DNA of 64,000 bases from the NCBI RefSeq assembly GCF_963678635.1, contig NC_087071.1, positions 42,360,153 through 42,424,152 on the forward strand. Direction: 5' to 3'. Under the pieces are notes generated by a model. It saw only the letters and a program-made list of their open reading frames with translations, made no database searches and had not been told where the DNA came from. Source of the DNA: Symsagittifera roscoffensis. Lineage: Eukaryota; Xenacoelomorpha; Acoela; Convolutidae. Position numbers and translations under genes: made by a program. Below, in pieces: positions 46,801 through 59,849 of this stretch (its first letter is position 1; each line of letters begins with the position of its first letter).

Positions 46801-48614
46801 CAATTCTCAGGTAAGTGTAACAATGTCTTCTAGTATGTGAACGTAACGTTCCTGTGAAACTTGAACAGCACCTGAATGTATTGTTAGTTTTTTATTTCGA
46901 GTTTCGAAGAAAGTAACAAAATAATCATGTTAGAGCATTTTTACAGAAGTTTTCGCACCATCTGAAAGATATCGCTGTACGGTGCTCAGTTTAAAAAAAT
47001 TATTTCCTCTGTTAACACTTTTTATAAAGTTTCGGGTGTTCGATTTTGGAATTACTCCCGCGAATGTGTGGTCAATTAGAGGCACTTGTGTGGTAAATGC
47101 GAGAATGAATCCAGCTCATAAATTATACCAAAATTAGTTGAGGAACGCTAATTAATCCAGGTATCGTGTTTATAGATGCGAAATATATCACTTTGCTTCT
47201 CGTGTGAGGGGTGCGGAGGTGAGACTTTTAACATTTTTTGAAATAATTTTCGAAATGTTGAATTTAAATCTTTTTCAAACATCCGAAGGACAATCGGAAC
47301 ATTCAGGACTTCGCCCTTTAGTTTTGATGAAGTTTGCTTTTTCCTGTTTTATGAAGGTAATCTAACCACTGCTTGAATGGCAGCTGCTATAGTTGCTATA
47401 ACCGGTGAACGTTGACAGTTCATCATTTCTTTTTTAACCAAAACCTATTCAGGGCTAGATGAAAGGCAGTCGGATCAATCAAGGTTTTGCCCTGAAAAGA
47501 GTAGTCCTGTTTGTTTTTAGAGGGAAATGCAAAAAATGTTCAGGTTTCATTCTAAAAAGGTTTTCCGAAATACTGTTTCTTTAAGGTCGTCTGAAACATC
47601 GAAAATATAATCATCCTTGATGACGCGTGTCGAATTACCCTGCACTACAAATTGCTTCAATATGAATTGAAACAAATTAATTGTTCTAATTATTTCCATA
47701 CACGACTCGTTTTTTAACACTTGAAATTAGATATTATCAGCTTATAGTTCATAGTTTGTCAATATTTCATTAACCAAAAAATATTCGGGACAAATTGAAG
47801 GACAGTCAAAAGGTTCAGGGCTTTGCCCTGAATCATGCAGTCTTGTTTATTTGCTTAGGACGATGCAAAAAAAATGTTTAGGTATATTCCAAAAAGTTTT
47901 TCAGAAGTACTATTATATGGTAGTCTGAAACATCTAAATTATAATTTTTCGAGGACCTACATTTTAACCACACCATAAATTTTAAGAGCTGGTGTGTGTA
48001 TCAGAAATACACATCGATCGAAGATGAATGAAATAACAATTTAAGGCCCGTGCATCGTGAATCGGGTTCCAAAAATATTATTTTACAAAAGTTTGTAATT
48101 TGTTGCAGAATCGAGAAACGTTTTGTTATTTAGACCAATCTACTGCTAGATTGATCATTAACGTTTTTAGAAGGGGATCGGTGGTGGCTTGTGCTCGACA
48201 CCATTACCACCCCTCGGCGTCTTTTTTTTAGATTACAACTCTCTGATTTCAAATGCTCCTTTGTCGCCAATACGCACTAAATTTGAGAGGTGAACGCCCG
48301 CCAAAAAATGCGATTTTTGGTTGAAATATTCCAAAATGCCCAAGATATTGATTTTGTATGTTTTTACGCACAAACTCGCCTGCGGTGCAGAATTTTCTAG
48401 GTGAGCTCGAAATTTTTTGAAAATCCGAAATTGACGAAACAAACAATTTCTTTTAGTTTTTTTGCAGCTTTCCTGTGTGCGAAACATTCTGTGCTACTTG
48501 CACGGCTCCCGACTGTCGTTGTTGCTCTTATAAGGTAATTCTGATCCTCGTTCTAAAAACTCAGTACAAATCTTTTACCTCTTAAATCACCCGTTTTCAG
48601 ATTGATTGACTAAA

Positions 48615-51046
48615 ATGACGAGTCTGCATCTCTTTGGTGGGTCCAAACTGCGTTTTCTGATCTACACTTCATTTTTCTCGGGCACTGTAGTGTATTACGG
48701 GGCCTTGAACAAACAGCAGAAAAGAAAATTCCATACCAACAAAGCTGGTATTGGACGATTTTTGCTGCTGTCTTTTGGTGGGATGACAATTAAGAGGGAT
48801 TATAGAAAGAAGTAAGGTCACACAAGAAATGTTCTTTTGAATGAAGTTTCATAATAATTTTTCAATCATTCATTGAAACCTAGGCCATAAAATGTATTTT
48901 TAAAAGTATGACAATTAAATTTGAAAACGCAAAGGGCGATCAAAAATTGAATTTTTCTTTGAATCAAAAATAATTTTTGTGCGATCAAAAACTTAATTTT
49001 TGATTAATTTAAGTTGGAATGAAGAAACTGGCCCAAAAATTGGAAATATTGAAGTTGAAACGCTGAGTGGTGAATTGACGTTAGGTGTAAAGTCATGATA
49101 TCAAATTTTAGGACGATCTGGGTTAGGAACCTCGAATTTCACTTAGATCGAAAGGACTTCCATGAAAGAAAAAAGAAACATTTTATATCGTTCAAAATAG
49201 TTACCCAAATTAAAACAGGTAGTTTTTTTTTTCAAAAATGAATTTTCAATGACGTTAATAGTATTTGTTTTCTAACGAAATTGCAATCGTTCTAGCCACA
49301 ATCTATTGCATTTTCATAAGGTGAGATTGACCGTTTTTTTCAGTGTGATTAAACTGTCAGAAGGAACAGAAGCCTACAACTTAGAACTGGAAAAATTCCA
49401 CGAGCGCACAGCAGATTTGATTTACAAAGCAGGTATGTTATGAATGGCAATATAAAGATACAATTAGAGTTAATTTTCCCGTTAAATATCCCACTTGTGA
49501 AATTTTAAATGATGATGTCTAAAAATCGTTAATACGGCAATTTGCATAGAGACCATCAGAATTGGTATTTCAGTGAATAAATCAATTTTGTCGACCTTTG
49601 AATGGGTTCAATTTTCAATTTTTATTGGGTTCCTTGGGAAGCTGGTGAGCGGAAATTACTCTTTATTCCCCGGAAAAAAGACAGAAAACTAACTGAAAGA
49701 GTCATGTGGTCCGTTGTCAAAAAAACGGCTTAATGTTCATAAGTAGTTTCGAGCTAATGGTCGAAATACGCCAACAAAAGAACTGGTTGATCCGATGAAG
49801 TGGTTGATCCGATCTAAGAACAGGTTCTTCAAAATGTTTGGTACCTTTCGCTAATTTAGTTTCCGGAAATACGTTGAAAAGTTGTTTGGTGAAAATTGAC
49901 CTTCTTTCGGTTAGAAAAACGAGAAAGAAGTGCCTAATAGGCTGTTTTTTTCATCTTCTTTTCTCCATTGATGTATTTAATGAAATTGCGTTAATCGGGG
50001 AAAAAACGCAAAGAGATGACAGATAGTGGTATGCTCTTCAGGGTCTTTTCAAAAGACATTTTCATATGTTAATTTATATGTTTTTCGATATTATATAAAG
50101 GTTTTTGGAATGATTTTTTTGCAGCTCTTCAAAATAAAGGTCTATACATCAAATTGGGCCAAGCAGTGGCTTCTATGAATCATGTCTTCCCACCAGTTTA
50201 CGTAGAAAAACTATCTCAGCTGAATGATATGGCTTTGGTATCAAAAGAAGACGACCTAGATCAGGTATCTTTTGAAATCCTTTATTCGATAAATGCGACA
50301 CTTCCATAATAGTATTTCAAATCTAGAAGAGAGTTTGCTTGTTCTACTTTCATTTTGGCGCAAATGTATTTCTATTAACAGACATAAATATTTGAGCTCA
50401 AAATAATCAAAAGACAACTGATTGTTAATTGAATTGAGCATCCTAAACCGGTTTCAAATTTGTCATGGGTTATGTTTTAGAATTAATTTTGTAACAAGGG
50501 AGTCGAATCATTTAGGATTTGAATGAAATCTGGCCTCTTGCAAGAATTTAAAGTCCACCTCTTTTTAAATAATTGATGCCTTAAACATGTCCTAATTTGT
50601 TTATTCTGTCGAAAATTATATTATCGAGAACTTGTTGGAATAGTTCCTTGTTTAAAAAGCTGAAACATCTAATTGGCTCATGCTAATACGAATTATAAAC
50701 CAGATAATATCTTTTGACTGTGTTTTTTTTTTCGGATTTAAAACTTGCAGAAAACGAAGGCGGTTTTAAACAATCGAAAATGCAACGGAAAAATTTAATA
50801 ACACCAGGATTAACATAGCTTAATCGTATACGTTTTAAAACATGGGTAACTATATCTGGAAGCAGTTTGCTGATTAGATGTTCATGGAAGACTTCAACCA
50901 AAGTCTGAACCAGATGTTCATCGAGTTCAAACGGGAGCCAATAGCATCTGCCAGCATAGCTGAAGTATTCGAGGGTAGATTGAGAGACAGTGGGGAGAAA
51001 GTAGCTGTGAAGATGCAGTTCATTGATTTACAAGACAGATTTGCGG
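48615..51046 (+). CDS. ADCK5-type UbiB kinase, N-lobe only, array unit 2
   Basis: Exons 48615-48811, 49344-49432, 50125-50264 and 50878-51046 are identical in coding sequence to unit 1 as far as I can compare, with the same donors and acceptors. It carries the same KxGQ motif, alanine-rich loop and beta-3 lysine, and again no C-lobe exons before unit 3. The last exon ends in phase 1, as in the other copies. Confidence 0.75.
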
Positions 51047-51289
51047 GTAAATATACGTAGAGGTCAACAGATTTCGTGCTAAAAATTTTATAGGTAACAG
51101 ATCTACTGGTAAAAACGATAAAGTTTAATATATTCGAAAAACAGAACAGCTAATCATCATAATTGGGAGACTTATTGATTTTTAGGGTCTCACACACTAG
51201 TGAATATGAGTCCATAAAACGCCACCGCTTTCCGTAATGTTTGATACTACAATTTTATTCAAGTGTTCCGACCACTCGGAAATAGACCG

Positions 51290-51925
51290 CAGTCTTTTTT
51301 TCCACTTGCAAAAGTAAGTGTCTGGTAATTGGGAACTAAACTTTTTTTTCCCGTAAACACCTTTTCTTACAAATTTTCAACTTGCTTTTCTGTTGAATCT
51401 TAACAACTTCCAGTTTCGTTTGCACTTGGCGTAGAGGTAACGCCGCAGCCTTTGCGCCATAAGGCCGTAGTTGGAATTCCGGTCGGCCTTGATTTTTTTT
51501 GTATGAATGGAACAAATTTACTGGTTGCTTGAACATCTTCTGCATAAGTGGCTACGTCCTTTTTTTTTACAGTAAAAGGTATGATTCTTACAAAAGTCAA
51601 TTTTTTAAACCGTTTTTTGAAACTATTTGAGTTTCTGGGTTCAATCGAAATTACAGGCTGCGTGAGTTTCTTCTGCATGAGCAGCTATGCCCAATTTTTG
51701 GATACTGAAACATGTGATTCTCGGAAAAATGAGTTTTTTTTTTGATTTTTTGACCATGTTTTGGAAGTATTTTGTGTTTTCTCGATAACTATCCTGCCAA
51801 ATTTGGAATCAAGGGTTAAATTGAAACAACATGTTGTTGAAAGCCTATCTTAATAAATGGCTGCAACCATTTTTTTTTAGAAAATTTTTGAAATTTTAAC
51901 TGTTTTTTTACTTTTCTCCAAAACT
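51290..51925. repeat. Dispersed composite repeat in ADCK5 unit 2
   Basis: Same content and order as in unit 1 (hairpin module near 51327, core units at about 51538, 51672 and 51844), with the same internal deletion compared with unit 3. Confidence 0.75.
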
Positions 51926-53746
51926 AACCTGTCAATTCTCAGGTAAGTGTAACAATGTCTTCTAGTATGTGAACGTAACGTTCCTGTGAAACTTGAACAG
52001 CACCTGAATGTATTGTTAGTTTTTTATTTCGAGTTTAGAAGAAAGTAACAAAATAATCATGTTAGAGCATTTTTACAGAAGTTTTCGCACCATCTGAAAG
52101 ATATCGCTGTACGGTGCTCAGTTTAAAAAAATTATTTCCTCTGTTAACACTTTTTATAAAGTTTCGGGTGTTCGATTTTGGAATTACTCCCGCGAATGTG
52201 TGGTCAATTAGAGGCACTTGTGTGGTAAATGCGAGAATGAATCCAGCTCATAAATTATACCAAAATTAGTTGAGGAACGCTAATTAATCCAAGTATCGTG
52301 TTTATAGATGCGAAATATATCACTTTGCTTCTCGTGTGAGGGGTGCGGAGGTGAGACTTTTAACATTTTTTGAAATAATTTTCGAAATGTTGAATTTAAA
52401 TCTTTTTCAAACATCCGAAGGACAATCGGAACATTCAGGACTTCGCCCTTTAGTTTTGATGAAGTTTGCTTTTTCCTGTTTTATGAAGGTAATCTAACCA
52501 CTGCTTGAATGGCAGCTGCTATAGTTGCTATAACCGGTGAACGTTGACAGTTCATCATTTCTTTTTTAACCAAAACCTATTCAGGGCTAGATGAAAGGCA
52601 GTCGGATCAATCAAGGTTTTGCCCTGAAAAGAGTAGTCCTGTTTGTTTTTAGAGGGAAATGCAAAAAATGTTCAGGTTTCATTCTAAAAAGGTTTTCCGA
52701 AATACTGTTTCTTTAAGGTCGTCTGAAACATCGAAAATATAATCATCCTTGATGACGCGTGTCGAATTATCCTGCACTACAAATTGCTTCAATATGAATT
52801 GAAACAAATTAAATGTTCTAATTATTTCCATACACGACTCGTTTTTTAACACTTGAAATTAGATATTATCAGCTTATAGTTCATAGTTTGTCAATATTTC
52901 ATTAACCAAAAAATATTGGGGACAAATTGAAGGACAGTCAAAAGGTTCAGGGCTTTGCCCTGAATCATGCAGTCTTGTTTATTTGCTTAGGACGATGCAA
53001 AAAAAATGTTGAGGTATATTCTAAAAAGTTTTTCAGAAGTACTATTATATGGTAGTCTGAAACATCTAAATTATAATTTTTCGAGGACCTACATTTTAAC
53101 CACACCATAACTTTTAAGAGCTGGTGTGAGTATCAGAAATACACGTCGATCGGAGATGAATGAAATGTCAATTTAAGGCCCGTGCATCGTGAATCGGGTT
53201 CCAAAAATATTATTTTACAAAAGTTTGTAATTTGTTGCAGAATCGAGAAACGTTTTGTTATTTAGACCAATCTACTGCTAGATTGATCATTAGCGTTTTT
53301 AGAAGGGGATCGGTGGTGGCTTGTGCTCGACACCATTACCACCCCTCGGCGTCTTTTTTTTAGATTACAACTCTCTGATTTCAAATGCTCCTTTGTCGCC
53401 AATACGCACTAAATTTGAGAGGTGAACGCCCGCCAAAAAATGCGATTTTTGGTTGAAATATTCCAAAATGCCCAAAATATTGATTTTGTATGTTTTTACG
53501 CACAAACTCGCCTGCGGTGCAGAATTTTCTAGGTGAGCTCGAAATTTTTTGAAAATCCGAAATTGACGAAACAAACAATTTCTTTTAGTTTTTTTGCAGC
53601 TTTCCTGTGTGCGAAACATTCTGTGCTACTTACACGGCTCCCGACTGTCGTTGTTGCTCTTATAAGGTAATTCTGATCCTCGTTCTAAAAACTCAGTACA
53701 AATCTTTTACCTCTTAAATCACCCGTTTTCAGATTGATTGACTAAA

Positions 53747-56360
53747 ATGACGAGTCTGCATCTCTTTGGTGGGTCCAAACTGCGTTTTCTGATCTACACT
53801 TCATTTTTCTCGGGCACTGTAGTGTATTACGGGGCCTTGAACAAACAGCAGAAAAGAAAATTCCATACCAACAAAGCTGGTATTGGACGATTTTTGCTGC
53901 TGTCTTTTGGTGGGATGACAATTAAGAGGGATTATAGAAAGAAGTAAGGTCACACAAGAAATGTTCTTTTGAATGAAGTTTCATAATAATTTTTCAATCA
54001 TTCATTGAAACCTAGGCCATAAAATGTATTTTTAAAAGTATGACAATTAAATTTGAAAACGCAAAGGGCGATCAAAAATTGAATTTTTCTTTGAAACAAA
54101 AATAATTTTTGTGCGATCAAAAACTTAATTTTTGATTAATTTAAGTTGGAATGAAGAAACTGGCCCAAAAATTGGAAATATTGAAGTTGAAACGCTGAGT
54201 GGTGAATTGACGTTAGGTGTAAAGTCATGATATCAAATTTTAGGACGATCTGGGTTAGGAACCTCGAATTTCACTTAGATCGAAAGGACTTCCATGAAAG
54301 AAAAAAGAAACATTTTATATCGTTCAAAATAGTTACCCAAATTAAAACAGGTAGTTTTTTTTTCAAAAATGAATTTTCAATGACGTTAATAGTATTTTTT
54401 TCTAACAAAATTGCAATCGTTCTAGCTACAATCTATTCCATTTTCATAAGGTGAGATTGACCGTTTTTTTCAGTGTGATTAAACTGTCAGAAGGAACAGA
54501 AGCCTACAACTTAGAACTGGAAAAATTCCACGAGCGCACAGCAGATTTGATTTACAAAGCAGGTATGTTATGAATGGCAATATAAAGATACAATTTGAGT
54601 TAATTTTCCCGTTAAATATCCCATTTGTGAAATTTTAAATGATGATGCCTAAAAATCGTTAATACGGCAATTTGCATAGAGACCATCAGAATTGGTATTT
54701 CAATGAATAAATCAATTTTGTCGACCTGTGAATGGGTTCAATTTTCAATTTTTTATTGGGTTCCTTGGGAAGCTGATGAGCGGAAATTACTCTTTATCCC
54801 CCGGAAAAAAGACAGAAAACTAACTGAAAGAGTCATGTGGTCCATTGTCAAAAAAACGGCTTAATGTTCATAAGTAGTTTTGAGCTAATGGTCGAAATAC
54901 GCCAACAAAAGAACTGGTTGATCCGATGAAGTGGTTGATCCGATCTAAGGACAGGTTCTTCAAAATGTTTGGTACCTTTCCTTAATTTAGTTTCAGGAAA
55001 TACGTTAAAAAGTTGTTTGGTGAAAATTGACCTTCTTTCGGTTAGAAAAACGAGAAAGAAGTGCCTAATAGGCTGTTTTTTATCTTCTTTTCTCCATTGA
55101 TGTATCTTCCTCGGATGTGAGAAAACTATCTTCATCAAGTTTTTGTTTATGAATATCTTCATACTGTTCAAAAGAATCAGCAAAATTGATGGCTTGGTCA
55201 AAATTCCTAGTAAAATAGAATCTTAGTAAAATTGTTTAACTGAGGGTTGAAGCACTTTCTACTTAAAGTTCACGTTCTCTTATAAAGTTCATTGACGATG
55301 GCGCGATCTTATGAAAACTTCATTAATCGAGGAAACAAAACGCAAAGAGATGACAAGTAGTGGTATGCTCTTTAAGGTATTAACAAAAGACATTTTTTTG
55401 TTAAATTAGTTTTTTGATGTTTTATAAAGGTTTTTGTAATTATTTTGTCTTGCAGCTCTTCAAAATAAAGGTCTATACATCAAACTTGGCCAAGCAGTGG
55501 CTTCTATGAATCATGTCTTCCCGCCAGTATATGTTGAAAAACTATCTCAGCTGAATGATATGGCTTTGGTATCAAAAGAAGACGACCTAGATCAGGTATG
55601 TTTCAAAATCCTTCATTCTATAAATCCAACTCTTCCATTATAGTTTTTTAAATCTAGAAGAGCGTTTGATTTTTCTACATAAATTTTGTCGCAAATATAT
55701 TGCTTTTAACAAACATAATATATTCGAGCACAAAATAATCAAAAGAAGACTGATTGTTAATTGAATTGAGCATCTTTAAGCGGTTTCAAAATTGTCAAAT
55801 GGGTTCATTTTCAGAATTAATTTTGTAACAAGGGAGTCGAATAACTTATGATTTGAGTGAAATCTGGCCACTCGCGAGAATTCAAGGTCCACCTACTATT
55901 TTTAAGTTATTAATGTCCGAATAATAATTTCTTTAGCCTCTCAAAAATACATCATCGGGAATTGTTCCTTGTTTTAAAAGCGGAAATATCTTATTGGCTC
56001 ATGCAAATACGAATTATACACCGCCTAATTTTATTTGTGTTTTTTTTGGATTTAAAATCTGGAGAAAACGAAGGTGGTTTGAAACAGCCAAAAATGCACC
56101 GGAAAAATTTAATAACACCAGGATTAACATAGCTTAATCGTATACGTTTTAAAACATGGGTAACTATATCTGGAAGCAGTTTGCTGATTAGATGTTCATG
56201 GAAGACTTCAACCAAAGTCTGAACCAGATGTTCATCGAGTTCAAACGGGAGCCAATAGCGTCTGCCAGCATAGCTGAAGTATTCGAGGGTAGATTGAGAG
56301 ACAGTGGGGAGAAAGTAGCTGTGAAGATGCAGTTCATTGATTTACAAGACAGATTTGCGG
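53747..56360 (+). CDS. ADCK5-type UbiB kinase, N-lobe only, array unit 3 (diverged introns)
   Basis: Exons 53747-53943, 54474-54562, 55456-55595 and 56192-56360. Against units 1 and 2, exon 3 differs at six bases and exon 4 at one, and all seven are synonymous: a CTT/TTG leucine in the KLGQ motif, CCG/CCA, GTA/GTT, TAT/TAC, GTT/GTA, and GCG/GCA. The introns around exon 3 are only about 80 percent alike and contain indels. The encoded N-lobe is therefore unchanged. No C-lobe exons follow before the array ends at 58682. Confidence 0.76.
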
Positions 56361-56639
56361 GTAAATATACGTAGAGGTGAACAGATTTCGTGCTAAAAAA
56401 CTTATAGGTAACAGATCTACTGGTGAAAACGATAAAGTTCAATATATTCGAAAAACAGAACAGCTGATCATTGTGAATTAGCTACTCTAATTGAGGGACA
56501 TTTTTTTGTTTTTTAGGGTCCCACACTAGCGAATATGAGTCCATATAACGCCACCGCTTTCCGTAATGTTTGATACTACAATTTTATTCAAGTGTTCCGA
56601 CCACTCGGAAATATACCGCAGTCTTTTATTTAAATTTTT

Positions 56640-58060
56640 TTTACACTTGCAAAAGCAAAAGTCAGGTAATCGGGAACTAATTTTTTCCCCGTAAACACCT
56701 TTTCTTACAAATTTTCAACTTGCGTTATTGTTGAATCTTAACAACTTCCAGTTTCGTTTGCACTAGGCATAGAAGTAACGCCGCCGCCTTTGCGCCCAAG
56801 GCCGGAGTTGGAATTCCGGCCGGCCTTGTTTTTTTGTAGTATGAATGCAATAGAAAAATTTTTCTGGTAAAAATTGATTTTTCGGTCTTGTTTCATGGTA
56901 GTTGAAGGGGTTATTTATTATAGTTTTTCGGGGGACTTGAAATTTTTTATAAAGGGTTTATAATTTTTTTTCGTCTTAATAAGTGTCTGCTCAAAGATTG
57001 TCGTCTTTGTTTTCGCTGCGTAAGTTTTGTTCCGTTGCTAATTTAAAATTCGATTGTTCTGTTTGGCATGGTCGCTCAGAAGGCTTGTTTGACAAAAACA
57101 GTCACTATGAAAGTTTATGGGATTGGGTTTTTAATGTTTTTTTGAGTCGCTATAGAAAAAAAATTTTTGCAAAAGTTATAGTTTTCCAACCGATTTTTAA
57201 CAAAGTGGTTTTAACGGAAAGATCGCGTATTCTCCTGTGTGCATGCATACTCCCCTAGTCTGTTTTTGCTTTGTCGGTGAATATTTGACCTATATTTTTG
57301 ATTTTCTTTTGTTTTTTTCTCAAAAATTACTTTCCCAAATCTGAGATGTGAATTCAATAGAGATAACGGCTAATTGGAAGCTTCCCTGCATTAGCGGGCA
57401 CTCGAGAAACTTGTTTTTAAATTTTTTGATTTTTCTCGACAACTACCCTCCCATATCGTAGACTTTGAGTACAATCCAAAGAACGCGTAGTGGGAAACTC
57501 CTTTGCAAAGCGAATATGCCAAAACAATTTTGACACGAAAAGTTACAGCCTTCGGAAAAGTCAAAATTTTGATTTTTTTTGACAGTTTTAAAAACTTTTC
57601 TCGATAACTATCCTAAATTTGAGTTTATGGGCTCAAGAGAAATTTACTGGTTGCTTGAACCTCTTCTGTATAAGCGGCTACGTCCAATTTTTTAACAGTA
57701 AAAGATATGATTCTTGGAAAAGTCAATTTTTTAAACCGTTTTTTTGAAATTATTTGAGTTTCTGGGTTCAATCGAATTTAGGGTTCAATTTTTGGACACT
57801 GAGGGATGTGATTCTCGGAAAAGTCAGTTTTTTTTGAATTTTTGGCCATGTTTTGGAAGTATTTTAAAATTTGTTGATAACTATCCTGCCAAATTTGGCA
57901 TTAAGGGTTAAATTGAAACAGCATGTTGTTGAAAGCCTACCGTATAAATGGCTGCAACCATTTTCTTGCAGAAAATTTTTGAAGCTTTGACTATTTTTTG
58001 GAAACTTTTTGACTTTTCTCCAAAACTATCCTGTCAGGTTAAGTGGTCATTCGGGAAACC
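56640..58060. repeat. Dispersed composite repeat in ADCK5 unit 3, longest copy
   Basis: Modules in order: TAATCGGGAACTAATTTTTTCCCCG (56667); GGGGGACTTGAAATTTTTTA (about 56931); TAAGTTTTGTTCCGTTGCTAATT (about 57021); GATCGCGTATTCTCCTGTGTGCATGCATACTCCCCTAGTCT (57221-57261, key part TGTGCATGCAT); then four or more ~130-170 bp core units to about 58060. Shorter copies elsewhere keep the same order, so this is the best representative in the window. Confidence 0.72.
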
Positions 58061-58940
58061 CGGTTAAATGCCTAATAATTGAAAACAATGTCTTCCAGTA
58101 TGTGAATATAACAAACCTGTGATACTTGAACAGCACCTGAATGCTGTTGTTAGTTTATTCTTTCGATTTTCGAATAAAGTAAGGAAATAATCAAATTAGA
58201 GCGCGGAAGTTTTCGCACCATCTGAAAGATATCGCTGTCCTGTGCTCAGTTAAAAACATTTATTTTATAAAGTTTCGGGTGTTCGATTTTGGAATTACTC
58301 ACGAAAATGTGGGGTCAATTAGAGGCACTTGGTGCTTCCAATTGTTCAGCAGCGAGTAGTGAGTGCGAGAATGAATCCAGCTTATAATTTATACCAAAAG
58401 TATTTGAGGAACGCTAATTAATCTAAATATCGTGTTTATAGATGCGAAATATATCACTTTGCTTCTCGTGTGGGGGTGGGGAGGTAAGACTTCAAACTTT
58501 TTTTGATATAATTTTCGAAATGTTGAATCTAAGTCTTTTTCAAACATCCGAAGGACAATCGGAACATTCAGGACTTCGCCCTTTAGTTTTGATGAAGTTT
58601 GCTTCTTCCTGTTTTATGAATGTAATCTAACCACTGCTTGAATGGCAGCTGCTATAGTTGCTATAACCGGTGAACGTTGACTATAATTGTTCAATAGGTA
58701 TACCAATGGAATCTCAACTACCAGTTACGTTAACACCTGTCAACAGCATCTGAATCATAAAAACAAAAACAATAATTGCTGAATTAAAAGACTATTTACA
58801 TTTGTGAGCGTAGTGTAATAGTATAAATCTACTTTTTTTCCAACCAAATTCTCAAATAATTTCGTAGTCTCAGTTTGATCTACCGGTCGGGCATTTAATG
58901 ACGCATTTGGCAGTGCGTTTTTAATATTTTGTGACATTTT

Positions 58941-59105
58941 TGCTGCATAGCTTTGTCAATTTATTATCATCAGAAGCTGCTTAATTGGTGGCTAGTGTTG
59001 GCGGCTTTTCAATGGCCCGTGGTGCACAGCTGTGAGGACGTGAACCTCATAACCATGAGGTCGGAGGCTCGAATATGCCACATTTCAAAAATTTTATTCA
59101 AAGTT
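58941..59105 (+). mobile_element. tRNA-derived SINE-like copy 1
   Basis: Shares TTGNCAATT...GGTGGCTAGTGTTG with copies 3 and 4, then a tRNA-like body with an A-box-like CCCGTGGTGCACAGC, an anticodon-arm-like ACCTCATAACCATGAGGT and a B-box-like GGAGGCTCGAATATGCC. It ends in an A/T-rich tail. Too degenerate to be a working tRNA. Confidence 0.55.
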
Positions 59106-59599
59106 TATTATTCACATTTTCTTATTTCTCTTTTAATGCTGCTTTTTGTCGCGCAATCGCCTGTTTGAGAAATGCTTCACAGCTTTTCCCTATTTTTTTT
59201 CATCGAATAAATGTCATTTCCAGTTGATTTTAATAGAACCTCGAAGCATGCCTGATGATCTGACAAAGATACCTTAGTAGTTAGCGTGCATTATGGAGTT
59301 TATTGGCTATTTACGATCTGATGATGCAAAACATTAGGTCCTCTCTGTCAGGTCAGCTACAGTGCTTCGATTTCCGTTATCCAGTTGCAATGCAAATTTT
59401 GTTCTGAAGCTTTCCATTTGGACGGTCTGTTTACACTGGCGTCAGCTTAGTGTGTTTTTCTGACCTTTTTTTCTAATTTAGTTAAATAGTTAATTATTGT
59501 TCATTAAAAGTGTTCACTTATTTGGAAATTTCACTGTAGCAGTAGAAATTGCAAAGCATCTGTTCTCTGCTTTATTTGTGACTAGTATTTAATCTTCTA

Positions 59600-59700
59600 T
59601 TTGCTAATGAGCTTCCGTGACTGAGTGGTTAGTGTCTGAGACTCTAAATCTCAAGTTCGCAGGTATGAATCTCAGACGTAGCCGATTTTTAAAGCACTCA
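59600..59700 (+). mobile_element. tRNA-derived SINE-like copy 2
   Basis: GCTTCCGTGACTGAGTGG resembles a tRNA acceptor and A-box. TGAGA-CTCTAAA-TCTCA forms an anticodon arm with a 7-base loop. GCAGGTATGAATCTC resembles a T-arm with its B-box. The acceptor stem does not pair well, so it is a tRNA-related repeat or pseudogene, not a functional tRNA gene. Confidence 0.55.
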
Positions 59701-59849
59701 ATCCTTATCACACTTTTATGTTGCTCTATAATATCTGATTTGTAGAATGATAGAAATTTTAAGCATTTCTCTACTCAAGTGGATCATAGTGTTCTACTAC
59801 GAAGAAACTTTTTCCCAACAAAAGCCGCAAATTAATGTTTTCATTTGGT

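Larger units (their letters stand above)
42281..58682. repeat. Tandem array of three ADCK5 N-lobe units
   Basis: Direct units run 42281-47414, 47415-52546 and 52547-58682. Each starts ACAGTTCATCATTTC, and the last two junctions and the array end share ATAACCGGTGAACGTTGAC. Units 1 and 2 are almost identical throughout. The first ~2 kb of unit 3 is almost identical too. From about 54600, and strongly from 55090, unit 3 diverges and carries extra sequence (about 240 bp near 55093-55330 and about 780 bp near 56850-57640). Each unit contains the same four exons and a copy of the dispersed composite repeat. Confidence 0.93.

Noticed and set aside
59608..59685. Functional tRNA gene
   Set aside because: Arms are partly formed but the acceptor stem does not pair, and related degenerate copies nearby point to a SINE-like repeat.
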